A DNA stretch of 64,000 bases from Nitrospirillum amazonense (GTDB lineage: Bacteria > Pseudomonadota > Alphaproteobacteria > Azospirillales > Azospirillaceae): the NCBI RefSeq assembly GCF_007828035.1, contig NZ_VITV01000001.1, positions 620,001 to 684,000 of the forward strand. Direction: 5' to 3'. The notes under the pieces are model-generated. The model made no database searches. It saw only the letters and a list, made by a program, of their open reading frames with translations, and had not been told where the DNA came from. The translations under genes were made by a program, and so were the position numbers. Shown one piece after another: positions 27,608-35,965 of this stretch (position 1 is the stretch's first letter; each line of letters starts with the position of its first letter).

Positions 27608-27841
27608 CTACCAGTGCCGGTCCACCCAGATCCACGCTTCGATGAAGCCGCCCAGGACGGCCAGCAAGGCCACGGTCAGGCCCAGGCTGCGGGCGAATTC
27701 GCCGAACTCGCCCTGCTTATGGGCGCTGCGGGCGGTCAGCACCAGGTAGGCCGCCACCATGGCACCGATGATCACCCAGACGGAGACGCCGTGGATCCAG
27801 CCGCTGACGGTGTCGCTGAGGTCGTAGTACCAGTCGGGCAT
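27608..27841 (-). CDS. Small two-helix membrane protein
   Basis: From the ATG at 27841 the product is 77 residues with two membrane helices (VSVWVIIGAMVAAYLVLTA at ~16-34 and SLGLTVALLAVLGGFIEAWIWV at ~51-73) joined by a charged loop. The reading frame converges on the SNF2 gene with a six-base gap. A terminator stands between it and the amidohydrolase upstream, so it should have its own promoter. I do not recognise a family and see no partner; the size and topology suit an accessory subunit or small stress protein. Confidence 0.6.
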   Translation of the reverse strand: MPDWYYDLSDTVSGWIHGVSVWVIIGAMVAAYLVLTARSAHKQGEFGEFARSLGLTVALLAVLGGFIEAWIWVDRHW

Positions 27842-27855
27842 GGGGCCGGGTCCAA

Positions 27856-27900
27856 GAGAAAAGGGCGGGGCGCCCCGTCGGAACACCCCGCCCCCCCTTT
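27856..27900 (-). terminator. Rho-independent terminator after the amidohydrolase operon
   Basis: On the minus strand GGGCGGGG (plus positions 27886-27893) pairs with CCCCGCCC (27863-27870) and is followed by TTTTCTC. The hairpin lies 20 bases after the stop of the gene at 27913, the expected place for ending the two-gene amidohydrolase transcript. Confidence 0.7.
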
Positions 27901-27912
27901 AGACGATAATGC

Positions 27913-29232
27913 TCAGTTGCGATAGGCCGGCGGCAGGGCCGCGTCGGGCGTCTGGTAGCGATGGGCCAGATCCTGTGCCCGACTGGTCAGGGGCGCCTCG
28001 GTCCCGCGGACGAAGACATGCTCCGCCACCGACAGGATTTCCAAGGGGTCGCCGGACCACACCACCAGGTCGGCGTCACGGCCGGGCTCGATCGAGCCCG
28101 CCCGGTCACTGAAGCCGAAGACCTTGGCCGGGGTGGCGGTGATGGCCGCCAGCGCCGCCGGCCACGGCATGCCGTGGGCGACGGCGTTGCCGGCGTTGTA
28201 GCGCACCTGGCGGGCGTAGTGGCCGACGTAGGGCCCCTTGATCACCACGGTGGCACCGGCCGCCTGCAGGATGGCGGCGTTTTCCAGGCGCGCGTTCAGG
28301 CTTTCGAAGTCACGCGGCAGGTTGGCCAGGGGATCGACCACCACAGGCACGCCCGAGGCCGCGATCTCCGGCGCCATCATCCAGCCTTCCTCCACCCCAT
28401 CCAGGATGAGCTTCAGCTTCAGGCGCTTGCCCAGTTCCAGGGTGCGGCGGATGTCGGCGACCCGGTGCACGCCCACCAGCAGGGGCATCTTGCCCTGGAT
28501 GACCGGCAGCAGGGCCTCAAGGTCCTCCTTGCTCTGGCGGTAGGGCCGGTGGGTGCCGTGCTCATACCCGCCCTTGTTGGCGGCGTAGCTGGCCGCCTCC
28601 TCCAAGCTGGATTCCAGCAGTTGCAGCACGCCGCCATGGCTGCCGCCCAGATGCTCCATGGCCTCGATACCCACATCGACCACCAGCACGGCGCGGCGCT
28701 TGGTGATGCTGTCCGTGCCGCCGGACATGTCGACCACGGCCGCCTGGCCGGCGAACAGCTTTTCCCCCTTCTTTTCGCCCCGTCCCGACAGCTCCGGCGT
28801 GACCAGGGCCCGGGTGACGCCGCCCACGCGGGCCACCGGCACCAGCATGGAGGCGGGGTTGATGCCCAGCGACACGTCGAAGGACGCCGACATCTCGGCC
28901 GTCGCCCCGGCGAAATCGTTGCTGGAGGCCTCGCCCTCCACCTCGCCGGCGCCCAGGCTGGTGTCGCTGGCCACCAGGCCCGGCGTCACGATGTGGCCCT
29001 TGGCGTCCACCCGGCGCGCGTCGGCCGGAATGGATACCGAGGCGCCCACCGCCTGGATACGGCCATCGCGGATGAGGATGGTGCCGGACGGAATCTCCCC
29101 CGCCGGACCCATGGTCTCGATACGCGCGTTGGTGATGGCCACCGTCTCGGCGCCGGCGGCGCCGGCCAGCAGGACCAGGGATGAGGCCGCGGCCATCAGG
29201 GTATGGCCCATTAAGGTGTGACGGCGGCTCAT
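27913..29232 (-). CDS. Exported amidohydrolase family protein, metal ligands partly missing
   Basis: A 439-residue amidohydrolase-superfamily protein with a Sec signal (SSLVLLAGAAGA). The N-terminal dihydroorotase-like sandwich is seen in ITNARIETMGPAG ... LIRDGRIQAVG. The usual first metal motif HxH is replaced by VASDTSLG, and other ligands are sparse (LVGVHRVADIRR near 255), so the active site may be altered. The C-terminus ITATPAKVFGFSDRAGSIEPGRDADLVV (pieces TPAKVFG, GRDADLVVWSGDP) is typical. The start overlaps the stop of the preceding amidohydrolase (ATGA, 29229-29232), so the pair is translationally coupled and may form a heteromer in the periplasm, one catalytic and one non-canonical. 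Confidence 0.88.
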   Translation of the reverse strand: MSRRHTLMGHTLMAAASSLVLLAGAAGAETVAITNARIETMGPAGEIPSGTILIRDGRIQAVGASVSIPADARRVDAKGHIVTPGLVASDTSLGAGEVEGEASSNDFAGATAEMSASFDVSLGINPASMLVPVARVGGVTRALVTPELSGRGEKKGEKLFAGQAAVVDMSGGTDSITKRRAVLVVDVGIEAMEHLGGSHGGVLQLLESSLEEAASYAANKGGYEHGTHRPYRQSKEDLEALLPVIQGKMPLLVGVHRVADIRRTLELGKRLKLKLILDGVEEGWMMAPEIAASGVPVVVDPLANLPRDFESLNARLENAAILQAAGATVVIKGPYVGHYARQVRYNAGNAVAHGMPWPAALAAITATPAKVFGFSDRAGSIEPGRDADLVVWSGDPLEILSVAEHVFVRGTEAPLTSRAQDLAHRYQTPDAALPPAYRN

Positions 29233-30758
29233 TGCGGCTGCTCCGTGCTGGTGGTCAAGACGGGGCGGCCGGGTCCGACGCCCTGGGGCCCGGGATGGGC
29301 AGGCCCGGTCTGGCCCAGTTCGAAGTCGGACTTGGGTTGTGCCGCCGGGTCATGGCGATCGTAGACCAGGGCGCCGTCGATGAAGACTTGGTCGGCCGTG
29401 GCGTAGACGCTGAAGGGATCGGCGCTCCACAGCACCACGTCCCCCATCTTGCCGGGTTCCAGCGTGCCGGTCTTGTCCAGCACGCCGATGGACTTGGCGG
29501 GGTTGGCCGTCACCCACTTGATGGCCTCGGCCTCGTCGATCTGGATACCCATGCGCCGGCCGGCGGCCAGGGCGATGGTCGCCTCCTGCACCAGGTGCTG
29601 GGTCAGGATGTCATCGTCGGAGTGGATAACGGTGCAGACGCCGGCCTTCTGCAGCAGGGCGGCATTCTCCTCGATGCCGTCGTAGGCCTCCATCTTGAAG
29701 CCCCACCATTCGCCCCAGGTGGCGACGCAGATGTCCTCCTTCTTCAGGATGTCGGCGATCTTGTAGGCCTCCGACCCATGGTGGAACATGGCGATGTGGA
29801 AGCCGAACTCGTGCGAGATGTCGATCATCTGCGCCATCTCGTCAGCGCGGTAGCAGTGGTTCTGCACCAGGATGCTGCCGTCCAGCACGCCGGCCAGCGT
29901 GTCCATCTGCAGGTCGCGCTTGGGCGCGTCGGGCGCCTTGTCGCCCTTGCCCGCCTTGTAGTCGGCCAGCTTGCGGCGGTAGTCGTCCCACTTGCGGCGG
30001 TATTCCTGGGCGTCGATCCAGGCCTTGCGATAGCCGAAGACGTTGCCCATGCGGGTGGCCGGGGTGCGACCCTTGCTGCCGTAGACGCGCTTGGGGTTCT
30101 CACCGCAGGCCATCTTCAGCCCATAGGGCGCGCCGGGGAACTTCTTGTCCTGCACCGTGCGGCCGGGCACGTTCTTCAGGATGACGGCGCGACCGCCGAA
30201 CAGGTTGGCCGAACCCGGCAGGATCTCCAGCGTGGTGATGCCGCCTTCCAGCGCGCGGATGAAGCCCGGATCCTGCGGCCAGACGGAATGTTCGGCCCAT
30301 ACCTGCGCGGTGTTGGGGTCCGTCATCTCGTTGCCGTCGGAATTGGCCCAGACGCTGGGCGTGGCATAGACGCCCAGGTGGCTGTGGGCGTCGATGATGC
30401 CCGGGGTCACGTACTTGCCATGGGCGTCGACGACCTTGGCGCCGGCCGGCACCGCGATGTCCTTGCCCACCGCCGCGATCTTGCCATCCACCAGCACCAC
30501 CGTGCCGCCGTCGATGCGGGCGCCCGTGCCGGTGAAGATGGTGGCGCCCACCAGGGCCGTCGCCACCGACGGCAGGGGATGGTAGGTGCTGGGGAAGGGG
30601 TTCTTGTCATCGGCCGGATCGAGGCCGGCGTAGACCGGCTTGTCCTTGCCTTTGTCAGCCGGGGATGCGGCCGGGCTGTCCTGGTGCGCGCTGGAAGCGC
30701 AGGCGCCGAGCAGCGCCAGTGCGGCCACCAGCGGGACCACGCGATGGTGTCGTTTCAT
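29229..30758 (-). CDS. Amidohydrolase family protein, lipoprotein
   Basis: A 509-residue amidohydrolase with an N-terminal lipobox (ALLGAC at residues ~15-20), so likely anchored in the envelope. The metal site is present: HSHLG near 122 supplies the HxH pair, further histidines lie at VQNHCYRADE, FHIAMFHHGSE and TVIHSDDD, the last aspartate being the usual general base region. The family contains imidazolonepropionase- and dipeptidase-like enzymes. A region near 245-280 (YRKAWIDAQEYRRKWDDYRR) is a charged helical insert. It is the first gene of a two-gene operon with the coupled paralogue. With the peptidases elsewhere it may process peptide or cyclic amide products. Confidence 0.9.
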   Translation of the reverse strand: MKRHHRVVPLVAALALLGACASSAHQDSPAASPADKGKDKPVYAGLDPADDKNPFPSTYHPLPSVATALVGATIFTGTGARIDGGTVVLVDGKIAAVGKDIAVPAGAKVVDAHGKYVTPGIIDAHSHLGVYATPSVWANSDGNEMTDPNTAQVWAEHSVWPQDPGFIRALEGGITTLEILPGSANLFGGRAVILKNVPGRTVQDKKFPGAPYGLKMACGENPKRVYGSKGRTPATRMGNVFGYRKAWIDAQEYRRKWDDYRRKLADYKAGKGDKAPDAPKRDLQMDTLAGVLDGSILVQNHCYRADEMAQMIDISHEFGFHIAMFHHGSEAYKIADILKKEDICVATWGEWWGFKMEAYDGIEENAALLQKAGVCTVIHSDDDILTQHLVQEATIALAAGRRMGIQIDEAEAIKWVTANPAKSIGVLDKTGTLEPGKMGDVVLWSADPFSVYATADQVFIDGALVYDRHDPAAQPKSDFELGQTGPAHPGPQGVGPGRPVLTTSTEQPQ

Positions 30759-31015
30759 GGAAGTATCGTCTTCCCGTTCTGCCGGGTGCCCGAAAAGGCG
30801 CCCGCCCCGGGATGGGAACGCCGCCTTCGCCCCTGTTGATTGTTGTAACGCCCCAAGGGGTTAAGGCAGGCCGCCTCAAAAAAGCGCACTGCTTCAACCT
30901 TGTTGATCAGGCTAACAGAGGCCGGGGCGCCTGGAAACGGCGCGATACAGTTCCGTTACAAATCGGATAGAGTATCCGATCTGTTCCCGATGCGCCGGCG
31001 GCGGACGCAGCGGTA

Positions 31016-31282
31016 TTACGCTTCCAGGTACAGCGCCGCCAGTTCGCCGGCGGTGGTGAACTGGCGAAAGCCGGCCCGGAAGGGATCCATGCCGGTCAGC
31101 TGCTCCAGCGCCACCAGCAGGGTGGCGAGGTCCAGGCTGTCGAAGGGCAACCCGCCGTCCAGGAACCGTGTCTCCGGCCCGAAGGATCCGGTCCAGGCCT
31201 CGCCCTTGTCGGCCAGGATCTTCAGGACCTCACTATGGATCAGCGCGAGCATGGCGCCCTCGTTCAGTCCGATCGTGCTCAT
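31016..31282 (-). CDS. Acyl carrier protein-like protein (second ACP of operon)
   Basis: An 88-residue ACP-fold protein. The phosphopantetheine serine lies in FDSLDLATLL near residue 50, and the flanking helices (LIHSEVLKILADKGEAW and FTTAGELAALYLEA) fit the family. It is more diverged from housekeeping AcpP than the other ACP of the operon. Its ATG overlaps the stop of the alpha/beta hydrolase (ATGA). Position at the end of a pseI operon suggests that it carries an acyl or aminoacyl intermediate for the sugar pathway; the acyl group is unknown. Confidence 0.8.
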   Translation of the reverse strand: MSTIGLNEGAMLALIHSEVLKILADKGEAWTGSFGPETRFLDGGLPFDSLDLATLLVALEQLTGMDPFRAGFRQFTTAGELAALYLEA

Positions 31283-32115
31283 GCGTGGAACTCCGTCAGC
31301 AGGGCATTGACCCGCGTGGCCGCCTGCGCCTGGGGCATGTGGCCGACGCCGGGCAAGCGATGCAGGATGATATGGGGTGGGATGGCGCCTGCCTCCGGCG
31401 GCGGCACGATATCGTCGGCCTCGCCCCAGATCAGCTGCAGCGGCGGCAGCGGCTGGGTCCAATCGAACTGCCGCGGGGCGGCGTCGATGTCGGCCACCAG
31501 TCGGTCCAGCAGCCGGGTCAGCGGGCCGCGCGCCACGGGGTCCGCCAGGCGGGACAGGAAGGCGCGCGCCAGCACGTCGCGGTTGGGCGGCGCCCCCGCG
31601 AACAGCCGGTCGATCAAGGCGCGGGCCTGGTCCAAGGTCTCCAGCGTGCACAGCGCGTGCAGGAAGGCCGCATCCACCCGGCTGCCCAGCCCGGCGCAGG
31701 CGATCAGGCTCATGCGGCGCAGCCGGTCCGGATGGCGTTCGGCCAGCAGCAGGCTGACCCTGCCGCCCATGGAATGGCCGATGATGTCAGCCTTGTCCAC
31801 GCCGGCGGCGTCCATGAGCCGCACCACCCAGTCGGCGACACCGCCCAGGCCGGACGGCACGTCGAGGGTGGAGGCGCCATGGCCCGGCAGATCCACGGCC
31901 AGCACTCGGCGGCCGATTGACCCCGGCGCACCCTTCACCAGCGCCTGGATGTTGAATTGCCAGGACAGCGCGTCGCCGCCGAAACCGTGGATCAGCACCA
32001 GCGGCGCGTCGCCGGTCTCCTTCGGGCCCCGGTCGACGGCGGCGCCGGGGCCGCCGGCGAAACGCAGCATGCGGCGGCCCGCCAGCAGCCGTTCCGGCTC
32101 AGTCCCTGAACTCAC
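31279..32115 (-). CDS. Alpha/beta hydrolase (acyl esterase/thioesterase-like)
   Basis: A 278-residue alpha/beta hydrolase. The oxyanion motif HGFGGD near 44, nucleophile serine in GHSMGG near 115, acid in WGEADDIVP near 231 and histidine in GVGHMPQ near 258 make a complete triad. The gene sits between two ACP genes, three bases after the first and overlapping the second, so acyl-ACP is the obvious candidate substrate. The general fold is certain, the reaction (thioesterase, esterase or acyltransferase) is inferred from context. Confidence 0.9.
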   Translation of the reverse strand: MSSGTEPERLLAGRRMLRFAGGPGAAVDRGPKETGDAPLVLIHGFGGDALSWQFNIQALVKGAPGSIGRRVLAVDLPGHGASTLDVPSGLGGVADWVVRLMDAAGVDKADIIGHSMGGRVSLLLAERHPDRLRRMSLIACAGLGSRVDAAFLHALCTLETLDQARALIDRLFAGAPPNRDVLARAFLSRLADPVARGPLTRLLDRLVADIDAAPRQFDWTQPLPPLQLIWGEADDIVPPPEAGAIPPHIILHRLPGVGHMPQAQAATRVNALLTEFHA

Positions 32116-32118
32116 CGG

Positions 32119-32352
32119 TCAGGCCGTGACGTGGTCCGACACCAGGGCCAGCAGGTCGTCCACGGTCTTGGCCTTGGCCAGATCCTCGCCCGCCACCACG
32201 GTGTTGAACTTCTCGTCCACCAGGGCGATGAAGCTGATGACCGCCAGGCTGTCCCAGCTGTCGATGTCATCCAGCGTTTCGCCGCCCTTCAGGGTGCCGG
32301 GGTCCAGCTCCAGCATCTCATCCAGCGCCGCCAGGAATTCGTTCCGGTTCAT
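32119..32352 (-). CDS. Acyl carrier protein
   Basis: A 77-residue ACP with the phosphopantetheine attachment serine in DSWDSLAVISF near residue 35. The N-terminus MNRNEFLAALDEMLELDPG is typical of stand-alone ACPs in polysaccharide and nonulosonic acid clusters. The ATG at 32352 follows a purine-rich GAGAGGAAAAGAAGAG ribosome site. It lies 14 bases after the cytidylyltransferase stop and three bases before the hydrolase. It should be activated by a phosphopantetheinyl transferase encoded elsewhere. Confidence 0.92.
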   Translation of the reverse strand: MNRNEFLAALDEMLELDPGTLKGGETLDDIDSWDSLAVISFIALVDEKFNTVVAGEDLAKAKTVDDLLALVSDHVTA

Positions 32353-32366
32353 CTCTTCTTTTCCTC

Positions 32367-33131
32367 TCAAGCCAAGGGTTTCTGCACCACGTCGCGGTTC
32401 AGCAGCACCCAATCGGGGTGCCGGCGCAGCACGTCCAGACAATCCGTCCAGGTGAAGTGCGGCTTGGCCGGCAGCAGGGTTTCAAGCAAACGGCGGACCA
32501 GTTGGAAGTCCTCCACCGTGTCCACGCACCAGCGCTGCGGCCCCATCTCCACCGGCGCCGGGCCTGCCGGCGGCAGGGAACCCAGGCGGAAACGGTCCGG
32601 CCGGCGGTAGATGAAGGGCGTCACATGCTCACGCTCGAACGGTTCCCTTGCCTCTTGCCACGCCGCCTGCAAGGCCGTCATTGATATGGCTTCGGCGTCC
32701 AGGCCGCGCGGGTAATAGCCGATGTCAACGGAGGCGTGGTCCAGCGGCGGGTCCGCCGCCAGGAAAAGGGTCAGCAACTGGTCGATCAGGCCAGGGTCGA
32801 TCAGGGGGCAATCGCCCGTCACCCGGACCGCCACATCGGCATGATGGGCAAGGGCGGCCCGGCAAAAACGATCCAGCACGTCATGCTCGCTGCCCCGGAA
32901 GCAGGCGACGCCCAGGACGCGGCACTGGTCGGCGATGGCGTCGTCGGCCGCGCGGTCGCTGGTGGCCACCACGACCTCATCCACCAGGGCGGCACGGCGC
33001 AACCGCTCCACCTGGTGGGCCAGCAGCGTCCGGCCCGCCACGGTCAGCAGCACCTTTCCCGGCAGGCGGGTGGACCCCATGCGCGCCTGGGTGATGCAGA
33101 CGACCCGGTGCTTTTGGGCCGCGGCCGTCAC
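32367..33131 (-). CDS. SpsF/PseF-type cytidylyltransferase
   Basis: A 254-residue nucleotidyltransferase of the CMP-sugar type. The signature ITQARMGSTRLPGKVL near residue 13 binds CTP, and RVTGDCPLIDP near 103 supplies metal ligands. The family (SpsF and acylneuraminate cytidylyltransferases) activates eight- and nine-carbon acids as CMP-sugars. Translation starts with GTG at 33131, overlapping the pseI stop (GTGA), so the two enzymes are coupled: PseI makes the nonulosonic acid and this enzyme probably activates it. It differs from canonical PseF in length and C-terminus, so another acidic sugar is possible. Confidence 0.88.
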   Translation of the reverse strand: MTAAAQKHRVVCITQARMGSTRLPGKVLLTVAGRTLLAHQVERLRRAALVDEVVVATSDRAADDAIADQCRVLGVACFRGSEHDVLDRFCRAALAHHADVAVRVTGDCPLIDPGLIDQLLTLFLAADPPLDHASVDIGYYPRGLDAEAISMTALQAAWQEAREPFEREHVTPFIYRRPDRFRLGSLPPAGPAPVEMGPQRWCVDTVEDFQLVRRLLETLLPAKPHFTWTDCLDVLRRHPDWVLLNRDVVQKPLA

Positions 33132-34180
33132 GGCTGGACCATCCCCCAGTCCAAAGGCTGGCCGGCATCGATATCCCGGGTGGCGCGGGCGCCCAGCACT
33201 TGGTCCAAATGCTTGGGCGACAGCCCCAGGCCCGGGCGGACGGAGCGGACGTTGGCCGGCGTGAACACCTCCCCCGCCTTCACGGGAGCGGAGACGTAGA
33301 GCGAGCGGCGGAAGGACCGGCCGCCGGCCTCGGACGGCTTGACGGCATAGCCGACCTGGCCCAAGGCGGCATGGGCCACGCGGCAAGCGTCGGCCATGGC
33401 CTTGAACTCCCCCGGTTCCAGGGAGAAGGAGGCGTCGACGCCGCCCTCGGCCCGCGACAGGGTCAGATGCTTCTCGATAACGATGGCGCCCAGCGCCACC
33501 GCCGCCACCGGCACGGCGATGCCATGGGTGTGGTCGGACAGGCCGGTGGGCACGCCGAAGGCCTGGGCCAGGTGAGGGATGGTGCGCAGGTCGCATTCCT
33601 CCGGCGGGGTGGGATAGCCGCTGGTGCAATGGAGCAGCACGGGGTCGGGCGTGCCCGCCGGCGCCGCCTCGCGCGCGGCCGTCACCGCGTCGTCGATCTC
33701 ACCCAAGGTGGCCATGCCGGTGGAGATGATCAGCGGCTTGCCCTTGGCGGCTGCGTAACGGATCAGCGGCAGGTCCACGATTTCATAGGAGGCGATCTTG
33801 AACGCCGGCGCGCCCAGCCGGTCCAGCAGATCCACCGCCGTGGGATCGAAGGGTGAGCTGAAAATGGTGATGCCGATCATGGCGGCATGGGCGAACAGCT
33901 GGGGATGCCAGGCCCAGGGGGTGTGCGCCTCCTCATACAGCTCATGCAGGCTGCGGCCATCCCAGGGACCGCCATGGATCTGGAACTCCGGGCGGTTGGA
34001 CTTCAGGGTGATGGTGTCGGCCGTGTAGGTCTGCAGCTTGACCGCGTCCGCACCCGCCGCCTTGGCGGCATCGATCAGGCGGATGGCGCGCTCGATCTCC
34101 CCCTTATGGTTGCCGGACATCTCGGCGATGAGATACGGCACCTGGCCGGTGCGGAAGGTGAGACGGGCGGGATCGGACAT
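33128..34180 (-). CDS. pseI: Pseudaminic acid synthase
   Basis: A 350-residue NeuB-family synthase. The TIM-barrel domain (~15-275) has YLIAEMSGNHKG, ADAVKLQTYTADTITL, FSSPFDPTAVDLLD, KIASYEIVDLPLI, TSGYPTPPEECDL and GLSDHTHG, the PseI version of these motifs rather than NeuB. The C-terminal SAF/antifreeze-like domain (~285-350, RRSLYVSAPVKAGEVFTPAN) is complete. PseI condenses the altrose derivative made by PseG with phosphoenolpyruvate to form pseudaminic acid. It leads the five-gene operon running to 31016. Confidence 0.95.
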   Translation of the reverse strand: MSDPARLTFRTGQVPYLIAEMSGNHKGEIERAIRLIDAAKAAGADAVKLQTYTADTITLKSNRPEFQIHGGPWDGRSLHELYEEAHTPWAWHPQLFAHAAMIGITIFSSPFDPTAVDLLDRLGAPAFKIASYEIVDLPLIRYAAAKGKPLIISTGMATLGEIDDAVTAAREAAPAGTPDPVLLHCTSGYPTPPEECDLRTIPHLAQAFGVPTGLSDHTHGIAVPVAAVALGAIVIEKHLTLSRAEGGVDASFSLEPGEFKAMADACRVAHAALGQVGYAVKPSEAGGRSFRRSLYVSAPVKAGEVFTPANVRSVRPGLGLSPKHLDQVLGARATRDIDAGQPLDWGMVQP

Positions 34181-34398
34181 GGCGCGGACCCTTGGGCGGC
34201 GGCGGATTGCTCACAATGCTGTCACCCTTGATAGCACTTCGCGGGGGGCCGCTGGAATGGCGCTGCGGAGGACGGACCGCCACCAACCGGCCCACTGTCC
34301 CGCCAGGCGTCATCGACACCAAAGAAGTTGCTTATCGCGCAACTTGCGCTCATGCTGAGTTGTGGACGGTGGTGCAAGACATCCCACGGGGCGAGGTC

Positions 34399-35028
34399 AT
34401 GACGGCGGAGCATTCGGGTTTTGACGGCGAAAGCGCCGGCGCGCGCAACCTGATCAGCGGGAAGCCGCGCCACTGGCCCTATCGATTGGCCGGGGAGCTG
34501 CTGCGCCTTCGGGCCGAGGGTCTGCGGCGACGGTGGGCCAAGGGCACTCGCGGGCGGACGCCCGAGGGGGCGACAATGGTGGATGAGGCCCTGCTGATGG
34601 AATTGGGGACGGCGATCCTGGCCGTGACGACCGCGATCAACACCCAGCTGGTGGCCAGTTGGCAATCGCCTGATGATCCCTGGACGCCCAAGGCCATTCA
34701 GGCGGCCTGCGACGCCGTGGCCGCCGCGGCGGTGACGGCCGTCGCCTGGGGCGAAAAGGTCCGGGCCCTGCCGCCGTCGCCGCTGACGGATGCGGTTCGT
34801 CCGCTGCTGCTGGAGCAGGTGGACCATTTCCTGACCGAGTTCGAGGCGATACCCAAGCGGTTCTCGGGCCTGTCCCTGGTGCTGGCCTTCGGGGGGCCGC
34901 CGCGCCTGCGCATCACCTTCACGTCGCCCCCGGGGTGGAAGCGGCGATTCAAGGCCGCCATGCGGCGGGCGCGATCCCTTATCGTGCAGGAGGCGCTGGC
35001 CGAGATGCGCGCGCGGCGGTCCGCCTGA
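34399..35028 (+). CDS. Unknown alanine-rich protein
   Basis: From the ATG at 34399 the product is 209 residues. It is helical, with a basic N-terminal part (LAGELLRLRAEGLRRRWAKG), a central ITTAINTQLVASW-like region (AILAVTTAINTQLV) and a basic C-terminus (GWKRRFKAAMRRARSLIV). No known motif is visible. The frame continues upstream without a stop to 34192, but the earlier segment has atypical composition. An ATG at 34576 follows GAGGGGG and would give a 150-residue protein starting MVDEALLMELG; the true start is unclear. Divergent from pseI. Confidence 0.55.
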   Translation: MTAEHSGFDGESAGARNLISGKPRHWPYRLAGELLRLRAEGLRRRWAKGTRGRTPEGATMVDEALLMELGTAILAVTTAINTQLVASWQSPDDPWTPKAIQAACDAVAAAAVTAVAWGEKVRALPPSPLTDAVRPLLLEQVDHFLTEFEAIPKRFSGLSLVLAFGGPPRLRITFTSPPGWKRRFKAAMRRARSLIVQEALAEMRARRSA

Positions 35029-35155
35029 ACGGCCCCCTTTCCAGACGTACAGGGTTCGCCCGTGCGGGCTTGCCTGTCGGCGTCCTTGATCGCACGCTCG
35101 TCTGGATGGGTTGGCCCGGATCGGGCTGGAACCACGTGTCGAGGTCGAGGCCGCA

Positions 35156-35965
35156 ATGCCGTCAACGCCCTTGGAAACCAGTCAAAGCGACCTTCCCTCC
35201 ATTGACAGCCTGATCGAGGCGGCGGTGGCGGAGATGCGGCGCGACGATGACCGCACGCCGGCCCTGGTGGCCCTGCAGGGCATGGGCACCCAGGCTGGGC
35301 TGGCCCGCATCCTGGACCTCAGCCGTTCACCTGAGCCGATCCGCCGGCGCCTGGCCGCCGTCGTCCTGGGGCAGATGCATGGCCCCGGCCAGCGCAGTGA
35401 CGAACGCGCCTTTCCCGAACCGGCGTGCAGCGTCCTGCTGCGTCTGCTGGACGATGAGGACGCCGGCGTCATGGTCGATGCGATCTTCGCCCTGGGCCAT
35501 CTGGGCAACCGGCGCTGCGACCCGGTCCTGGCCGCCCGCTGCCACCATGAAGATCCGCACGTCCGCTACGCCATCGCCTTTGCGCTGTGCGGCAGCACCA
35601 CGCCGGTGGCGGTGGAGGCCCTGCTGGCCTTGATGGAGGACGTGTACGACCAGGTACGGGACTGGGCGACCACCGGGATTGGGCAGACCACCGAATTGGA
35701 CGGCCCGGAGATTCGCGCAGCCCTGCTGCGCCGGGTGGATGATGAGGATGTGTTCACCCAAGCGGAAGCCATGCATGGCTTGGCACGGCGGCGGGACGCG
35801 CGGGTACTGCCGCCCCTGATCCACGCCCTGAGCCACGAGCACCTGATGCCCCACCTGTTCGTCGATGCCGCCTTCGCCTACCTGGGCCTGGAGCAGGACA
35901 CCGACATCACGGAAGCGGACCTGATGGCCCGCCTGCGGGCGTTGCTGGAAAGCGAGACGCCTTAG
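35156..35965 (+). CDS. HEAT-repeat protein
   Basis: A 269-residue protein of tandem HEAT-like helical repeats (for example LLRLLDDEDAGVMVDAIFALGHLG, HHEDPHVRYAIAFALCG and RVDDEDVFTQAEAMHGLARRRD, read as separate units), without an enzyme motif. Such proteins act as scaffolds or as lyase-like chaperones. The ATG at 35156 follows GAGG by five bases. Its stop overlaps the stop of the convergent kpsF gene by four bases (35962-35965). No link to its neighbours is evident. Confidence 0.85.
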   Translation: MPSTPLETSQSDLPSIDSLIEAAVAEMRRDDDRTPALVALQGMGTQAGLARILDLSRSPEPIRRRLAAVVLGQMHGPGQRSDERAFPEPACSVLLRLLDDEDAGVMVDAIFALGHLGNRRCDPVLAARCHHEDPHVRYAIAFALCGSTTPVAVEALLALMEDVYDQVRDWATTGIGQTTELDGPEIRAALLRRVDDEDVFTQAEAMHGLARRRDARVLPPLIHALSHEHLMPHLFVDAAFAYLGLEQDTDITEADLMARLRALLESETP

